DNA of 64,000 nt from contig JAIXWG010000056.1 in NCBI GenBank assembly GCA_027482245.1, forward strand, positions 44,123 through 108,122, written 5' to 3'. Below are positions 8,854 to 17,927 of the stretch, in pieces (the stretch's first letter is position 1; the number at the start of each line of letters is the position of its first letter). The stretch comes from Acetobacteraceae bacterium (lineage in GTDB: Bacteria > Pseudomonadota > Alphaproteobacteria > Acetobacterales > Acetobacteraceae). Position numbers and translations under genes: made by a program. A model generated the notes under the pieces. The model had not been told where the DNA came from. It worked only from the letters and a program-made list of their open reading frames with translations, and did not search any database.

Positions 8854-9837
8854 ATGGATCCCGCGAAGCTGCCGGGGTTCCTCGCGCAACGGCTGGTGAA
8901 GGCGGCGATCGTCGTGCTGGCGATCGTCGTCTGCAACTTCTTCCTGATCCATGCGGCGCCGGGCGACCCGGCCTCCGTCATCGCGGGGCAGTCGGGTGCC
9001 GCGGATGAACGCTTCCTGCAGCAGCTGCGCACGCAGTTCGGGCTGGACCAGCCGCTGCATGTCCAGCTCTGGATCTATGTGAAGGGCGTGCTGACGCTCG
9101 ACCTCGGCTTCTCGCACCGCCAGCAGATGGCGGTCTCGACGCTGATCCTGGACCGCCTGCCGGCGACGCTGCTGTTGACGGGCGCGGCCTTCGCCTTCGC
9201 CATCACGCTCGGTGTCACGCTCGGCACGCTGGCGGCGCGGCGGGTCGGGACCTGGGCGGACAGTGTCATCACCGTGCTGGCGCTGACCTTCTACGCGACG
9301 CCGCTCTTCTGGGTCGGCCTCATGCTCGTGCTGTTCTTCAGCGTCTGGCTGGAATGGCTGCCGAGTTTCGGGATGATGAGCGTGGGCGCGAACCTGGCGG
9401 GGATCGCGCTGGTGCTGGATGTCGCGAAGCACCTGCTGCTGCCGGCCCTCACCCTCGGCCTCTTCTACATGGCGGTCTATGCGCGCCTCACGCGCGCCAC
9501 GATGCTGGAAGTGGCGGACCAGGATTTCGTGAAGACAGCGCGCGCCAAGGGCGTGCCGGAAGGGCAGGTGGTGCGGCGGCACGTGCTGCGGAACGCGCTG
9601 CTGCCCGTCATCACCTTCGCGGGCATCCAGGCGGGGCAGCTGATCGGCGGATCGATCCTGGTCGAGACGGTCTTCGCCTGGCCGGGCATCGGGCGGCTGG
9701 CGTTCGAGGCGCTGCTGGCTCGCGACTATCCCGTGCTGATGGGCGTCTTCTTCGCTACCTCCGTCATGGTGGTGCTGTTCAACCTGTTGACGGACCTGCT
9801 CTACGCCGTGGTCGATCCCCGCGTGGAGGTGGCGTGA
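8854..9837 (+). CDS. ABC transporter permease, DppB type
   Basis: Inner-membrane permease, 327 aa, with about six hydrophobic segments and the binding-protein-dependent transport EAA-loop region DFVKTARAKGVPEGQVVRRH near residues 222-241. The N-terminal FFLIHAAPGDPAS block is characteristic of DppB/OppB. The start is three bases after the substrate-binding protein stop, and the stop overlaps the next permease start by one base (TGATG). It pairs with the downstream DppC-type protein to form the channel. Solute specificity cannot be read from the permease alone. Confidence 0.93.
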   Translation: MDPAKLPGFLAQRLVKAAIVVLAIVVCNFFLIHAAPGDPASVIAGQSGAADERFLQQLRTQFGLDQPLHVQLWIYVKGVLTLDLGFSHRQQMAVSTLILDRLPATLLLTGAAFAFAITLGVTLGTLAARRVGTWADSVITVLALTFYATPLFWVGLMLVLFFSVWLEWLPSFGMMSVGANLAGIALVLDVAKHLLLPALTLGLFYMAVYARLTRATMLEVADQDFVKTARAKGVPEGQVVRRHVLRNALLPVITFAGIQAGQLIGGSILVETVFAWPGIGRLAFEALLARDYPVLMGVFFATSVMVVLFNLLTDLLYAVVDPRVEVA

Positions 9838-10670
9838 TGGGCTTCCTCCGCAGCTTCGCGCGCAATAAGGGTGCGGTGGTGGGCGTGGTCGTCCTGGCGC
9901 TGGTCTTCGCCGTCGCCGCGCTGGCCGACGTGATCTTCCCCGGCACGCCCTGGGACATGGTCGCCGCGCCCTTCATGCCGCCGGGCGAGATGGACATGCT
10001 GCTGGGATCGGACAGCCTCGGCCGCGACGTCGCCGCGGGCATCGCGCATGGCGCGCGCATCTCCCTGCTGGTTGGCGCCGTCAGCACCGTCGTGGCGCTG
10101 GCGCTCGGCGTCTCGCTGGGGGCGCTGGCCGGCTATGTCGGCGGCGTCGTCGATGACCTGGTGATGCGCTTCACCGAGTTCTTCCAGACCATCCCGAGCT
10201 TCGTCCTGGCCATCCTGCTCGTCGCCATCTTCACGCCGACGATTTCGTCCGTCGTCTTCGCCATCGCGGTGGTGTCCTGGCCGCCGGTCGCGCGCGTCGT
10301 GCGGGCGGAATTCCTCTCGCTGCGCTCGCGGGAATTCGTGCAGGCGGCGGAGGTGCTGGGGAAATCGCGACTCTCCATCGTCATCGGCGACATCCTGCCC
10401 AATGCGCTGTCGCCGATCATCGTCCTGTCATCCCTGATGGTCGCGAATGCGATCCTGCTGGAGAGCGCGCTGTCCTTCCTCGGCCTCGGCGATCCGAACC
10501 TCATGACCTGGGGCTTCCTGATCGGGTCGGGGCGCAGCGTCATCCGCCTCGCCTGGTGGATGAGCGTGTTTCCTGGCGTGGCCATCTTCCTGACCGTGCT
10601 GGCGCTGAACCTGGTGGGGGAGGGGCTGTCGGATGCGCTGAACCCGCGCCTGGCGGGGAGGCGCACATGA
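9837..10670 (+). CDS. ABC transporter permease, DppC type
   Basis: 277 aa permease partner. It begins MGFLRSFARNKGAVVG, the usual DppC cytosolic N-terminus before the first membrane helix, and carries LLGSDSLGRDV, a hallmark of DppC/OppC, then an EAA loop around REFVQAAEVLGKS. The start ATG overlaps the dppB-type stop and the stop overlaps the ATPase start (ATGA, 10667-10670). A much longer open frame exists upstream but lies inside the preceding gene and has no permease character. Confidence 0.93.
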   Translation: MGFLRSFARNKGAVVGVVVLALVFAVAALADVIFPGTPWDMVAAPFMPPGEMDMLLGSDSLGRDVAAGIAHGARISLLVGAVSTVVALALGVSLGALAGYVGGVVDDLVMRFTEFFQTIPSFVLAILLVAIFTPTISSVVFAIAVVSWPPVARVVRAEFLSLRSREFVQAAEVLGKSRLSIVIGDILPNALSPIIVLSSLMVANAILLESALSFLGLGDPNLMTWGFLIGSGRSVIRLAWWMSVFPGVAIFLTVLALNLVGEGLSDALNPRLAGRRT

Positions 10671-12268
10671 CCCTGCTCCGCGTCGAGGGCCTGACCGTGG
10701 CCCTGCCGCCGGGCGGCGATCGGCCGCATGCCGTGGAGGGCATCGACCTGACCGTCGATCCCGGCGAGATCGTCTGCGTGGTAGGCGAGTCCGGGTCGGG
10801 CAAGTCGATCACCGCCAATGCCGTGATGGGCCTGCTGCCGAAGACGCTGCCGCGCAAGGCCGGCCGCATCTGGCTGGGCGACACGGAACTGACCGCACAA
10901 TCGCCGGAACAACTCCGCGCCCTGCGCGGCAGCCGCATGGCGATGATCTTCCAGGAACCGATGACGGCGCTGAACCCGCTGATGCGCGTCGGCGACCAGA
11001 TCGCGGAAGCGCTGGCCGTGCATGGGGAGAAGCGCCGCGCGCGCGACCGCGTGCCGGAACTCCTTGCCGCCGTGAACCTGCCCGACCCCGCCGCCATCGC
11101 CCGCGCGCATCCTTTTCGCCTCTCGGGCGGGCAGCGGCAGCGCGTGATGATCGCCATGGCGCTGGCCCTCGAACCCGCGCTGCTGATCGCGGATGAGCCG
11201 ACGACGGCGCTCGACGTCACGACCCAGATGCAGATCCTGCGCCTGGTGCGGGAGATCCAGTCGCGCAAGGGCATGGGGGTGATGTTCATCACCCATGATT
11301 TCGGTGTAGTGGCGGAGATCGCGGATCGCGTCGCCGTCATGCAGCGCGGCCGCATCGTGGAGCAGGGCGCCGCGGCCGAGGTGCTGAACAACCCTCGCCA
11401 TGACTACACCAAGGCGCTGATCGCCGCCGTGCCCCATGGCGCCCCCACCGAGACCCGCGCGCCCGTCAGGACGGAGCCGGTTCTGGAAGCCAGGGGACTC
11501 GCGAAAACCTACACCCGCGGCGGCTGGTTCGGCGCCCGCGCCCTGGTGAAGGCGGTGCACGATGCCGACTTCACGCTGCGGCGCGGCGAGACGCTCGGCC
11601 TGGTTGGCGAATCCGGCTCCGGCAAGTCGACGCTGGCGCGCTGCGTGGTGGACCTGGTGCGGCCGGAGACGGGCCAGATGCTCTTCCACGGCCAGGACCT
11701 TCGCCCGCTGTCCCGCGCCGCGCGCAAGCCCTTCCGCAAGCGCATCCAGATGGTCTTCCAGGACCCCTATGCCTCCCTCAATCCAAGGCGGCGCGTGGGC
11801 GAGATCATCGCGGAAGGCCCGATCACCCATGGGGAGCCGCGTGACCAGGCGCTGGCCCGGGCGCGCGACCTACTGCGGCTGGTGAAGCTGGATGACGGCG
11901 CCATGGACCGCTTCCCGCATGAATTCAGCGGCGGCCAGCGCCAGCGCATCGGCATCGCCCGGGCGCTCGCCATGGAGCCGGAGCTGCTGATCGCGGATGA
12001 ACCCGTCTCGGCGCTCGACGTCTCGGTCCAGGCGCAGGTGCTGGCGCTGCTGGCGGAAATCCGGGCGCGGCTCGGCCTGACCATGCTCTTCATCACCCAT
12101 GACCTCCGCGTGGCGGCGCAGGTCTGCGATCGCATCGCCGTGATGCAGCGCGGTGCGATCGTGGAGCAGGGGCCGACGGCGGAGGTCTTCGGCAATCCGC
12201 AGCACAGCTATACGCGGGCGCTGCTGGACAGCATCCCCGGACGGGGCTGGACTCCTCCCACCTTCTGA
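10667..12268 (+). CDS. ABC transporter ATP-binding protein, fused DppD-DppF
   Basis: 533 aa with two complete ATPase cassettes in one chain, as in GsiA-type importers. Cassette 1 has Walker A GESGSGKS, signature LSGGQRQR and Walker B LLIADEPTTALD; cassette 2 repeats GESGSGKS, FSGGQRQR and LLIADEPVSALD. Both end with the oligopeptide-transporter C-terminal motif (NPRHDYTKAL, NPQHSYTRAL). With one chain supplying both nucleotide-binding domains, the transporter encoded by 7249-12268 is complete. The start ATG sits in the ATGA overlap with the permease stop. Confidence 0.94.
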   Translation: MTLLRVEGLTVALPPGGDRPHAVEGIDLTVDPGEIVCVVGESGSGKSITANAVMGLLPKTLPRKAGRIWLGDTELTAQSPEQLRALRGSRMAMIFQEPMTALNPLMRVGDQIAEALAVHGEKRRARDRVPELLAAVNLPDPAAIARAHPFRLSGGQRQRVMIAMALALEPALLIADEPTTALDVTTQMQILRLVREIQSRKGMGVMFITHDFGVVAEIADRVAVMQRGRIVEQGAAAEVLNNPRHDYTKALIAAVPHGAPTETRAPVRTEPVLEARGLAKTYTRGGWFGARALVKAVHDADFTLRRGETLGLVGESGSGKSTLARCVVDLVRPETGQMLFHGQDLRPLSRAARKPFRKRIQMVFQDPYASLNPRRRVGEIIAEGPITHGEPRDQALARARDLLRLVKLDDGAMDRFPHEFSGGQRQRIGIARALAMEPELLIADEPVSALDVSVQAQVLALLAEIRARLGLTMLFITHDLRVAAQVCDRIAVMQRGAIVEQGPTAEVFGNPQHSYTRALLDSIPGRGWTPPTF

Positions 12269-12281
12269 CGCGGGACTTCGC

Positions 12282-13577
12282 ATGACGGACATGACGCTCG
12301 ACCCCGGCGCGCGCCGGGCCATCCTGGAGGCCTGCGACCAGTTGCGGGCGGAGGCCGAGCAGGTGCTGATGCGCCTGGTGCGCTGCCCCTCGACGCTCGG
12401 CAATGAGCAATCGGCCCTGTCGGAGATGGGGCGGCAGTATGAGGCGCTCGGCCTCAAGCCCTTCGCGGTGCCGACGGATGTGGCGGCGCTGGAAGGCCAT
12501 CCCGGCTTCTCGCCCCCGCTGATCCCCTATGCCGGGCGCGACAACATCGTGGCCGTTCACCGGCCGCGGGAGGCAACGGGCCGCAGCCTGGTCCTCCAGG
12601 GCCATGTGGACGTGGTGCCGGAGGGTGCGGAGGATGAATGGACCACGCCGCCCTATGAGCCCGCCATCCGCGGAGGCCGCATGTATGGCCGCGGCGCGGG
12701 GGACATGAAGGCCGGCATCGTCAGCTACCTCACCGCCTTCCGGGCCCTGAAGCTGGCCGGGCTGCAGCCGGCCGCCGAGGTGCAGATGCAGTCGGTGATC
12801 GAGGAGGAATGCACCGGCAATGGCGCGCTGGCCTGCATGGTCGCCATGCCCAAGGCCGATGCCGTCATCATCCCCGAACCCGGCCCCGGCCTGCCCGCGC
12901 TCTATTCGGCGGAAGTGGGCGTCGTCTGGGCCTGGGTCACGGTCACGGGCCGCCCCGCGCATGTGCGCGACAAGCAGGCAGGGGTTAACGCTGTCGAGGC
13001 CGCGATGGCGGTGTGGAAGCGCTTCGAGGAGTACGAGCGCGAGATGAATGACGGCTCGCGCATCCATCCAAGCTTCCGCGGCGTGAACCATCCCGTGAAC
13101 GTCAACCTCGGCACCTTCGAGGGCGGCGAATGGAATTCCTCCGTGCCGACACGCGCGAAGCTCGGCCTTCGCGTCGGCGTCATGATGGGCAACACGGCGG
13201 CGAATGTGCGCGCGGACATCGAGCGCATCGTGGAGCAGGCGCGCGGCGACGGCGCGATGAAGGGCGCCAAGGTGAAGCTGGAATTCCAGGGCTTCATGGC
13301 CGATCCCTGCGTCTTCGACATGCAGGCGCCGATCGTTCGGATGGCCGCAACAAGTTACGCCGATCTGACGGGGCATGAGCTTCGGCACTACCCCGCCACG
13401 GGCCTCACGGATGGACGATTCTTCCAGCTCTACCAGGGCACGCCCGTCGCGTGCTTCGGGCCGGATGCGCAGGACATCCACGGGATCGACGAAAGCGTCG
13501 GCATGGACAGCATGCACGACATCACGCGGACCATCGCGGTGACCATGGCGAGCTGGTGCGGGGTGGAAAAGGCCTGA
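12282..13577 (+). CDS. M20 family metallopeptidase, ArgE/DapE-type deacylase
   Basis: 431 aa zinc hydrolase of the ArgE/DapE/carboxypeptidase G2 group. Metal and catalytic motifs are present: LQGHVDVVPEG (His and Asp), YGRGAGDMKAG (bridging Asp) and EEECTGNGALA (catalytic Glu and metal Glu). The group removes acyl groups from, or cleaves peptides at, an amino acid with a free carboxylate; the actual substrate is unknown. It follows the transporter ATPase by 13 bases and overlaps the next hydrolase by one base, suggesting it processes the imported compound. The ATG at 12282 is the first one not buried in the ATPase gene. Confidence 0.9.
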   Translation: MTDMTLDPGARRAILEACDQLRAEAEQVLMRLVRCPSTLGNEQSALSEMGRQYEALGLKPFAVPTDVAALEGHPGFSPPLIPYAGRDNIVAVHRPREATGRSLVLQGHVDVVPEGAEDEWTTPPYEPAIRGGRMYGRGAGDMKAGIVSYLTAFRALKLAGLQPAAEVQMQSVIEEECTGNGALACMVAMPKADAVIIPEPGPGLPALYSAEVGVVWAWVTVTGRPAHVRDKQAGVNAVEAAMAVWKRFEEYEREMNDGSRIHPSFRGVNHPVNVNLGTFEGGEWNSSVPTRAKLGLRVGVMMGNTAANVRADIERIVEQARGDGAMKGAKVKLEFQGFMADPCVFDMQAPIVRMAATSYADLTGHELRHYPATGLTDGRFFQLYQGTPVACFGPDAQDIHGIDESVGMDSMHDITRTIAVTMASWCGVEKA

Positions 13578-14824
13578 TGGCAATGAGCAGCAATTTCCGG
13601 CCTTCGGGCGCGAGGCTCTGGGACAGCCTCATGGAATTCGCCGCCATCGGCGGCACGGCCAAGGGCGGCTGCAACCGGCAGACGCTGACGGACCTGGATG
13701 GCCAGGCGCGCGCGCTGCTGCAGCGCCAGGCGGAAGCGGCCGGCGCGACGCTGACGCTCGACCGCCTCGGCAACATGGTGCTGACGCGGCCGGGGCGCGA
13801 TCCGTCCCGCAAGCCGGTCGCCATCGGCAGCCACCTCGATACCCAGCCGACCGGTGGGAAATTCGATGGCGTGCTAGGTGTGCTCGCCGGCCTCGAGATC
13901 CTGCGCGCGCTGCACGAAGCGGGGGTGGAGACGGAGGCGCCCGTCACCCTCGTCAACTGGACCAACGAGGAAGGTGCACGCTTCTCGCCGCCGATGATGG
14001 GCAGCGGCGCGGCCATGGGCATCTTCACGGAAGCGGAAGTGCTTGCGAAGCAGGATAGCGCCGGCGCCACCTTCGGGGGCGAACTTTCGCGCATCGGCTG
14101 GGCCGGCAGCGCGGACCCAGCAAAGCTGCAGGACCTCGGCGCCTATTTCGAGCTGCATATCGAGCAGGGCCCGGTGCTGGAAAGGCTCGGCCTCGATGTC
14201 GGCATCGTCACCCACGCACTCGCGCAGCACTGGTTCGAGGTGACGGTGACGGGCGAGGAAGCGCATGGCGGCAGCAGCATGGCCGGCCGGCGCGATGCCA
14301 TGATGGCGGCGGCCGAGATGATGACGGCGATCGAGCGCCTGGCGCTGGCAGCTGGCGCCCGCGCCACGGTGGGCCGCGTCACGGTGCATCCGGACAGCCG
14401 CAACGTCGTCCCTGGCCGCGTCTGGTTCAGCCTCGACACCCGCCATGACCATGAGGATGACCTGGCGAAGCTCGCCGCCGGGTTGCGCGCGGAAGCCGCC
14501 GCCATCGGCGCCAGGCGGACCGGTATCGCGATCGAGGTCGCGGATTTCTGGATCTCTCCGGCCACGCCCTTCGATGCCGGGCTGGTGGGCAGGTTGCGGG
14601 ACTCGGCCGTCGCCCGCGGCATCCCGCATCAGGAAATGCCGACCGCGATCGGCCATGACGCGGTCTATTGCGCACGCCGCGTGCCCAGTGTGATGATCTT
14701 CGTGCCCTGCCACGGTGGCGTCAGCCACAACGAGGCAGAGAGCATCACCCCAGAATGGGCCGAAGCCGGGTTGCTTGTCCTGGCCGATGCGGTGATCGCC
14801 ACCGCCGGCGTCGCGAAGGGTTGA
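13577..14824 (+). CDS. Zn-dependent amidase, N-carbamoyl-L-amino-acid hydrolase/allantoate amidohydrolase family (M20C-like)
   Basis: 415 aa. The family is recognised by IGSHLDTQPTGGKFDGVLGVLAGLE, seen here around residue 82, then NWTNEEGARFSP, ELHIEQGPVLE and the C-terminal CHGGVSHNEAE. Members hydrolyse N-carbamoyl amino acids, ureidopropionate, allantoate or similar C-N bonds. The start overlaps the preceding stop (TGATG at 13575-13579); an alternative ATG lies two codons further in. Being the second amide hydrolase in a transporter operon, it argues for an imported modified peptide or amide rather than a plain dipeptide. Exact substrate unknown. Confidence 0.88.
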   Translation: MAMSSNFRPSGARLWDSLMEFAAIGGTAKGGCNRQTLTDLDGQARALLQRQAEAAGATLTLDRLGNMVLTRPGRDPSRKPVAIGSHLDTQPTGGKFDGVLGVLAGLEILRALHEAGVETEAPVTLVNWTNEEGARFSPPMMGSGAAMGIFTEAEVLAKQDSAGATFGGELSRIGWAGSADPAKLQDLGAYFELHIEQGPVLERLGLDVGIVTHALAQHWFEVTVTGEEAHGGSSMAGRRDAMMAAAEMMTAIERLALAAGARATVGRVTVHPDSRNVVPGRVWFSLDTRHDHEDDLAKLAAGLRAEAAAIGARRTGIAIEVADFWISPATPFDAGLVGRLRDSAVARGIPHQEMPTAIGHDAVYCARRVPSVMIFVPCHGGVSHNEAESITPEWAEAGLLVLADAVIATAGVAKG

Positions 14825-14828
14825 GGGC

Positions 14829-16334
14829 ATGACGCGCATCGCCATCGGCGGCTTCCTGCACGAAAGCCATTCCTTCGCGCCGATCCCGACCACCTGGGCG
14901 GATTTTCTCTCGCCGGGTGGCTGGCCCGCCGTGCAGCGGCCCGGAACGCTGCTGGCCACGCTGCGGCCTTCCGCCGTGCCGGCGGCGGGCGCCATCAAGG
15001 CGGCGGAGGCCGCGGGCGTCACCCTCGCGCCGCTCTCCTGGGGTTTTGCGAATCCCGCCGGCCCCGTCACCGCCGAAGCCTTCGAGCGGCTGGCCGCGCT
15101 GATCTTCCACGACCTTCAGGCCGCGCTGGATGAAGGCCCGCTCGACGGCCTCTACCTCGACCTGCACGGCGCCATGGTGGCGGAGCATTTCCCGGATGCG
15201 GAGGGCGAGCTGCTGCGCCGTGCCCGCGCCATCCTCGGCCCCGACGTGCCGATCACGGCGAGCCTCGACCCGCATTGCAACCTCACCGCGGCGATGGTGC
15301 AGCACGCGGATGCGCTGGCGCCCTTCCGCACCTATCCGCATGTGGACATGAAGGAAGCCGGCGCGCGCGCCATGGCGCTGCTGCTGGAACGCATCAGGCT
15401 CGGCCGGCCCTTCGCCAAGGCCTTCCGCCAGCTGGACTACCTGATCCCGATCACCGGCCAATGCACGCTGGTGCCGCCGATGGCGGACGCCATGGCAGCG
15501 CGGGCATCGTTGGCGTCCCGCACGGAGGTCGCGGAACTCGGCCTCTGCTTCGGCTTCCCCTATGCGGATTTCCCGGATTGCGGCGTCGGCATCGCGGCCT
15601 TCGCGGTGGACCAGGCGCGGGCCGATGCGGCCGCCGATGGGCTGCTGGCGGACCTCAAGGCGCGGGAGGCCGCCTTCACGCCGGACATCCTGGCGGCGAA
15701 GGAAGGGGTCGCGAAGGCCATCAAGCTGGCGGACAAGGCGCGGAAGCCCATCGTGCTGGCCGACACGCAGGACAATCCCGGCGGTGGCGGGCATGGCGAC
15801 ACGACCGGGCTGCTCGCCGAACTCATCGCGCAGCGCGCGGACGGCGCCGTGCTGGCGCTGATCAACGATGCCGGGAGTGCCGCCGCCTGCCACGCGGCCG
15901 GGGAGGGCGCGTTGGTGCCCCTCAGCCTCGGCGGGAAGTCGGATGGCGCGCCGCTGGAGGTGCAGGCGCGCGTGCTGAAGCTGACCGATGGCGGCTTCAT
16001 GTGCACGGGGCCGATGGCGGGCGGCAACTGGGCGGATCTGGGCCCGACCGCGCTGGTCAGCCCGGCGCCCGGCATTCGCGTGATCGTGACCAGCCGGAAG
16101 ATGCAGGCCTATGACCAGGCGCTGTTCCGGCATGTGGGCATCGAGCCTTCGGCCCAGCGCATCCTCGCCCTGAAGTCCTCCGTGCATTTCCGCGCGGATT
16201 TCCAGCCGATTGCGGAGGCGGTGCTGGTCATCGCGGCACCGGGCCCGGTGGTGGCGGACCCCGCGACGCTGCCCTTCACCCACCTTCGGCCGGGTCTGCG
16301 TCTGCGACCGGGCGACAACCGACGGACATCATGA
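14829..16334 (+). CDS. M81 family metallopeptidase (microcystinase C, MlrC-like)
   Basis: 501 aa. It opens with the MlrC N-terminus (IAIGGFLHESHSFAP), has the metal-site blocks YLDLHGAMVAEHF and ASLDPHCNLTAAM, FRTYPHVDM, and the later domain with DNPGGGGHGDTTGLL. MlrC in sphingomonads finishes breakdown of linearised microcystin, but relatives are widespread in Roseomonas-like and other proteobacteria with no toxin exposure, so the native substrate is probably another peptide or Adda-free amide. It is four bases downstream of the amidase gene and overlaps the next gene by four. Confidence 0.88.
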   Translation: MTRIAIGGFLHESHSFAPIPTTWADFLSPGGWPAVQRPGTLLATLRPSAVPAAGAIKAAEAAGVTLAPLSWGFANPAGPVTAEAFERLAALIFHDLQAALDEGPLDGLYLDLHGAMVAEHFPDAEGELLRRARAILGPDVPITASLDPHCNLTAAMVQHADALAPFRTYPHVDMKEAGARAMALLLERIRLGRPFAKAFRQLDYLIPITGQCTLVPPMADAMAARASLASRTEVAELGLCFGFPYADFPDCGVGIAAFAVDQARADAAADGLLADLKAREAAFTPDILAAKEGVAKAIKLADKARKPIVLADTQDNPGGGGHGDTTGLLAELIAQRADGAVLALINDAGSAAACHAAGEGALVPLSLGGKSDGAPLEVQARVLKLTDGGFMCTGPMAGGNWADLGPTALVSPAPGIRVIVTSRKMQAYDQALFRHVGIEPSAQRILALKSSVHFRADFQPIAEAVLVIAAPGPVVADPATLPFTHLRPGLRLRPGDNRRTS

Positions 16335-16906
16335 CCGCTTCCCGCCCTGGCATCGCCTCCTTCCCGCCACTACCTCCGCGCGTGATCCCCTTCTCCCTGC
16401 TTCCTTCGCTAAGGACCCCGCCTGTGCTCCGCCCCGCCATCCCGGCCGGCCCCGCTGCGACCGCGCTGCGCATCGAGCGCATCGTGCAGTTGCCCGACGG
16501 CTTCGCCGAGCTGGCGGCGGATTCGCATGGCAGCGGGGAGCGGATGCTGGACGTGCTGCGGGAGGATTGGGAGGCCGGGACCATCCGCTTCGATGGCTGG
16601 GGAGAGGCGCTGTTCACCGTGCAGGGCCCGAACGGGCTGCTCGGCATCGGCGGCCTCACCCGCGACCCCTTCGCGGGGCAGGAGGTGGTCGGCCGCGTGC
16701 GCCGCTTCTACATCCGCCGCTCCGCGCGGCGCGCCGGGGCGGGGCGCGCGCTGCTCGGCGCCATCATCGACCAGGCGGCGGCCTCCGGATATCCGAAGCT
16801 CCGCGTCCGCGCCCCGGCCTCCGCCTTCGCCTTCTACGAAGCCTGCGGCTTCCTTCGCGCGGTGGGGGAGAAGGGCGCGACGCACATCCTGCCGCTGCCG
16901 GGCTGA
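16331..16906 (+). CDS. GNAT family N-acetyltransferase
   Basis: Up to 191 aa. The C-terminal half shows the acetyl-CoA binding region of GNAT enzymes: RRFYIRRSARRAGAGRALL, then a helix and FAFYEACGFLRAVGEKGATH, the usual end of the fold. The acceptor is unknown. The first ATG overlaps the MlrC stop (ATGA) and is the natural coupled start, although the first 35 residues are Pro-rich and unlike GNAT, so a later start near residue 36 is possible. Probably the last gene of the ABC/hydrolase operon. Confidence 0.82.
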   Translation: MTASRPGIASFPPLPPRVIPFSLLPSLRTPPVLRPAIPAGPAATALRIERIVQLPDGFAELAADSHGSGERMLDVLREDWEAGTIRFDGWGEALFTVQGPNGLLGIGGLTRDPFAGQEVVGRVRRFYIRRSARRAGAGRALLGAIIDQAAASGYPKLRVRAPASAFAFYEACGFLRAVGEKGATHILPLPG

Positions 16907-16913
16907 AATCGCC

Positions 16914-17843
16914 TCAGGCGCCCCGCGCGGCCAGGAAGGCGTTGACCTCCGCCGCCGTCGGGATCGGCGCCACGGCGCCGTAGCCGATGGTGGACAGGGC
17001 CGCGGCGGCATTGGCGTAGCGGGCGGCCTGCCAGACATCGTCGCCGGCCACGGCGCGGGCCAGGAAGGCACCGGCGAAGGTGTCGCCGGCGCCGGTGGCG
17101 TCCACGGCCTCCATCGGGAAGCCCTCGATCGTCGCGCGGGCCTCCCGCGTTGCGACCATCAAGCCATCCGGGCCCAGCTTCAGCAGCACCAGCGGGCAGA
17201 GCGCCAGGTAGAAATCGGCGATCGCCTCCGGCTCCTGCAGCCCGGTCAGCAGACGCGCATCGTCCAGGCTGGGGAAGCAGATGTCGGACAGCCCGACGGC
17301 GGTGTGGATGCAGGCGGAGGCGCGCCGCAGCGGCCAGAGGCGGAGCCGCAGGTTGGTGTCGAAGCTGACCGTCACGCCGGCACCGCGCGCGACCTCGATC
17401 GCGCGGAAGGCGGCATCGCAGGCGCTGTCGGAGATGCCGAGGCTGATGCCGGAGAGGTGCAGCACCCGCGCCCGGCTGATCGCCTCCTCCGGCACGTCGG
17501 ACGGCTTCATGCGGCTGGCGGCGCTGCCCTTGCGGTGGAAGGTGAAGTGGTGGCCGGATTCGTCATGGGTGACGAAGTAGACGGCGGTCGGAGCTTCCGC
17601 ATCCGTCTGCACGGTGGACGCATCCACCCCCTCCATGGCCCAGAGCGCGCGGAAGCTGTCGCCCGCGGCATCCTGGCCCAGGTGGGTCACCATGCCGACA
17701 TCGGCGCCGCTGCGGGCGGCGGCCACGGCGGCATTCGCGGCATCGCCGCCATGGCCTTCCAGGTAGAGCCGCCGGCCATCGGGCCCCGGGGGAAGCTGGT
17801 TGAATTCCAGCATAGGTTCACCCAGGCACAGGATGTCCGGCAT
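16914..17843 (-). CDS. kdgK: 2-keto-3-deoxygluconate kinase (PfkB family)
   Basis: 309 aa ribokinase-fold sugar kinase. N-terminal CLGEPMLEFNQLP and GHGGDAANAAVA, and the C-terminal DATGAGDTFAGAFLAR anion-hole and catalytic Asp motif, are all present. The close match of the N-terminus to KdgK and its position after a KDPG aldolase gene and an RpiR regulator support phosphorylation of 2-keto-3-deoxygluconate to KDPG, feeding the lower Entner-Doudoroff pathway. Another PfkB substrate remains possible. The start is 84 bases downstream of the aldolase stop. Confidence 0.86.
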   Translation of the reverse strand: MPDILCLGEPMLEFNQLPPGPDGRRLYLEGHGGDAANAAVAAARSGADVGMVTHLGQDAAGDSFRALWAMEGVDASTVQTDAEAPTAVYFVTHDESGHHFTFHRKGSAASRMKPSDVPEEAISRARVLHLSGISLGISDSACDAAFRAIEVARGAGVTVSFDTNLRLRLWPLRRASACIHTAVGLSDICFPSLDDARLLTGLQEPEAIADFYLALCPLVLLKLGPDGLMVATREARATIEGFPMEAVDATGAGDTFAGAFLARAVAGDDVWQAARYANAAAALSTIGYGAVAPIPTAAEVNAFLAARGA

Positions 17844-17927
17844 GGCGGCTTCGTCCCCCGATCAGGCCTCTTGCGTCATCCCTGCTTGGGCGACTTCCGG
17901 CGCCGGATCAAGCGGGCGTGACCGCAT

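Noticed and set aside
14829..16334. Functional microcystin degradation pathway
   Set aside because: Only an MlrC-like gene is present; mlrA, mlrB and mlrD are absent from the window, and MlrC homologs are common in non-degraders.
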